Shown here piece after piece: positions 51,595 through 53,149 of a DNA stretch of 53,149 bases. The notes beneath the pieces are model-generated. The model had not been told where the DNA came from. It saw nothing but the letters and a program-made list of their open reading frames with translations, and did no database searches. This DNA comes from Bacteroidia bacterium. GTDB taxonomy: Bacteria; Bacteroidota; Bacteroidia; UKL13-3. Location of the stretch: contig JAKLJI010000003.1 of the NCBI GenBank assembly GCA_023151275.1, positions 146,357-199,505 of the forward strand. The letters are read 5' to 3'. The translations under genes were made by a program, and so were the position numbers. The stretch's first letter is position 1, and the number at the start of each line of letters is the position of its first letter.

Positions 51595-51957
51595 TTAGGT
51601 GTCAAAATTTCCCCAGAATTTATAGAACTCAACTTGATTAATTTTTTCAACTTGAAATCGCTCACTAAATTTATTAAAATGCATACCGATATCTGTCCAA
51701 TACCCTACGTTGTCCTTATACGGCATTTTAATAATTGGTTTCCCATTATTGTTTAAGCCGATTTCTTTAACAGGTATCCCCTCTTCATTAAACTCCAAAA
51801 GCCAAGTATTAACAGAATTAATTTTTGGGTCAAAATCAGGGTTTGCAGCTGGAAAAATTAGTCGAAATATCTTTGCAATTATTTTTCTTAAATTGGAATT
51901 CTGATTAGTACCTGCATGTGTATTTGTTAATTGATTATTGAATTTAATGTATACCAT
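51595..51957 (-). CDS. Candidate immunity protein of the window-edge Rhs toxin
   Basis: 120 residues, cytoplasmic. Starts MVYIKFNNQLTNTHAGTNQN and contains IIAKIFRLIFPAANPDFDPK, NTWLLEFNEEGIPVKEIGLN and IKMPYKDNVGYWTDIG. The repeated phrase giving a residue-dependent prediction of sheet (WLLEFNEEG..VKEIGL) looks like a small immunity fold, but I do not recognise it. It begins 15 bp after the Rhs stop and ends before the displaced nuclease module. Confidence 0.55.
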   Translation of the reverse strand: MVYIKFNNQLTNTHAGTNQNSNLRKIIAKIFRLIFPAANPDFDPKINSVNTWLLEFNEEGIPVKEIGLNNNGKPIIKMPYKDNVGYWTDIGMHFNKFSERFQVEKINQVEFYKFWGNFDT

Positions 51958-51972
51958 CTGATTTAGATTAAT

Positions 51973-53149
51973 TTATTCTTTAAATATATGCAAATGCCCA
52001 GGGTCATTAGTTCTCCAGTTATTAACAGGTATTTTCAATTGACGCAAAATTTTATTAGCATTTTGAAGGGATGTAGAAGGTATGTTTTTCCAATACTGTC
52101 CACCAGCTCCCCACCGAATAGCAAAAGTATTAAAACCACCTTCAATACTATATGATGGTCCAACCCTAATCCAATTTTTTAATGGTCCCATTGCGTATGA
52201 ACCTGTTGTCCCCATTGTCAAAATACCGGATCCTGATACAAAATTATCCAGCAATTCACTACTTCCCCTAGTTTGTTCACTTCCTGTTAAATTATAATAA
52301 CCCCCAGTAATTGGCGCTGTAAAAATTTGTGCAGCTGTATAAGTTCCATTCGCAAAATTATAAGTGAGCTTTCCAAATAAATCTCTAGATTCACTCCAAT
52401 TTTCCATACTTGTTGGAACAAGGCTGGTATATTGTGGCAATTCACTAATTGCACTCCCATCAGGATTGAAGTATTGTTCTTTATCAGCTAAGTACAAACC
52501 TGCTGAAAAATTTGTTTGGGTTTCACCTTGCATTTCACCACGACCAGTAACAGGTAATCGCTCATACTTTGAATATGTTACATTTATGGATTTACGTAAT
52601 AAATTGTTCACTTTTCCATCATGTTCCTTTGCAAATGATTTTGCGGCTTTTCTTTGTTCTGAGGTTGAGCCAAATCCCTTAATTCCAAATAAATCACCAT
52701 TCGGATCACAAAATATTATGGGATTCAAACCATTAACTGAATAGTTGCTAACAAAAATTTGATCTACGGGATCCACATTCCACCTTCTTCCCAATCTAGT
52801 ATCATACTCCCAATACTCAGCGGTCATGATGTTGCCGAAGCCAGCTATTTCATCATCGCGTTCTTGTGTGTTAAACCCATAACGATACTCCCCGACCTGC
52901 CAAGTTCTCCCCGCCAAAGGCGCTCCAAAGGGTGAATAATCCGTAGCGCTTACTACATCCGCTATGAAATAAGAAATAGTTGTGCCATTGCAAACGGGTA
53001 TTTTTTTATCTGTTACAACAGTCAACACATTGCCCAAGTGGTTGGTTAGCTCATAACGTTTGGCACCGCGCTCTACGGTGAAACGGCTTAGGCTGAGTTG
53101 TTCTATATGCGTATTGCTTAGTTGGGTTGTTATACCGTTTTCTATACGT
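51973..53149 (-). CDS. Rhs repeat-associated protein with C-terminal toxin (5' end outside window)
   Basis: The frame is open to the right edge, so only the last 390 or so residues are seen. Conserved core: RFTVERGAKRYELTNHLGNV, EYRYGFNTQERDDEI, YDTRLGRRWNVDPVDQIF and NGLNPIIFCDPNGD. The variable tail of about 230 residues includes RGSSELLDNFVSGSGILTMG and ends NNWRTNDPGHLHIFKE. The HLH near the end could be part of an RNase-like active site, but I do not recognise the toxin family. This is the only Rhs gene here that may be full length, so it is probably the one delivered. Confidence 0.8.
   Translation of the reverse strand, partial: RIENGITTQLSNTHIEQLSLSRFTVERGAKRYELTNHLGNVLTVVTDKKIPVCNGTTISYFIADVVSATDYSPFGAPLAGRTWQVGEYRYGFNTQERDDEIAGFGNIMTAEYWEYDTRLGRRWNVDPVDQIFVSNYSVNGLNPIIFCDPNGDLFGIKGFGSTSEQRKAAKSFAKEHDGKVNNLLRKSINVTYSKYERLPVTGRGEMQGETQTNFSAGLYLADKEQYFNPDGSAISELPQYTSLVPTSMENWSESRDLFGKLTYNFANGTYTAAQIFTAPITGGYYNLTGSEQTRGSSELLDNFVSGSGILTMGTTGSYAMGPLKNWIRVGPSYSIEGGFNTFAIRWGAGGQYWKNIPSTSLQNANKILRQLKIPVNNWRTNDPGHLHIFKE
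52876..53149 (-). repeat. 274-bp Rhs core segment, copy 2 of a direct repeat
   Basis: Counterpart of 48921-49194, in the same orientation. May extend past the window edge. Confidence 0.85.

Overview
The window looks like chromosomal DNA of a Bacteroidota bacterium. It has a SusD-type outer-membrane glycan-binding protein next to glycoside hydrolases, lipoproteins with short Bacteroidota-type signal peptides, a LytTR regulator, a Nudix/winged-helix regulator, a LruC-domain lipoprotein and almost no strong Shine-Dalgarno sequences. Base composition is moderate, with a strongly AT-rich right end. I cannot place it below phylum level from sequence alone. I see no tRNA, rRNA or CRISPR array.

Layout. 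(1) 1-7952 (+): end of a polysaccharide utilisation locus: SusD (cut by the left edge), a LamG lipoprotein, two GH144-type enzymes, a GH3 beta-glucosidase and a Nudix-like regulator. The GH144 plus GH3 pairing suggests beta-1,2-glucan (sophorooligosaccharide) breakdown. (2) 7967-13421 (-): an AAA ATPase, an antitoxin with a decayed RelE/ParE toxin, a DUF695 protein, alanine dehydrogenase and a ComB-like phosphatase, separated by repeat-rich intergenic DNA. (3) 13719-16301: three envelope genes (lipoprotein, DUF2147, beta-barrel) bracketed by two 171-bp elements with terminal inverted repeats. (4) 16286-17751: an AT-rich orphan polymorphic-toxin module with candidate immunity gene. (5) 18119-35617: an exopolysaccharide locus. 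A ten-gene minus-strand operon encodes a short TolC-like protein, a Wzc-like co-polymerase with degenerate ATPase, a flippase, a polymerase/ligase, five glycosyltransferases and a methyltransferase. Divergent to it lie a frameshifted GT4 and an acyltransferase. Beyond these are a priming sugar transferase fused to a pseudo-receiver, a stand-alone receiver and a sigma-54 response regulator. (6) 35743-47446: housekeeping and envelope genes (DedA, small lipoprotein, GT2, methyltransferase, Nif3, zinc-ribbon protein, TPR protein, LruC lipoprotein, LysS, LytTR regulator). (7) 47616-53149 (-): an Rhs-type polymorphic toxin array, with one Rhs protein cut by the right edge, two displaced C-terminal toxin modules (one PLA2-like, one PD-(D/E)XK nuclease-like and interrupted by a stop) and interleaved candidate immunity genes.

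The most interesting parts are the toxin array with its PLA2-like effector, the inverted-repeat element that seems to supply the start codon of an orphan toxin, the exopolysaccharide system that pairs a half-length TolC-like protein with a Wzc-like protein lacking its ATPase and tyrosine tail, and the pseudo-receiver sugar transferase with a four-cysteine insert. Several genes carry lesions (frameshift, in-frame stop, internal deletion). These may be real decay or assembly error, and raw reads would decide.
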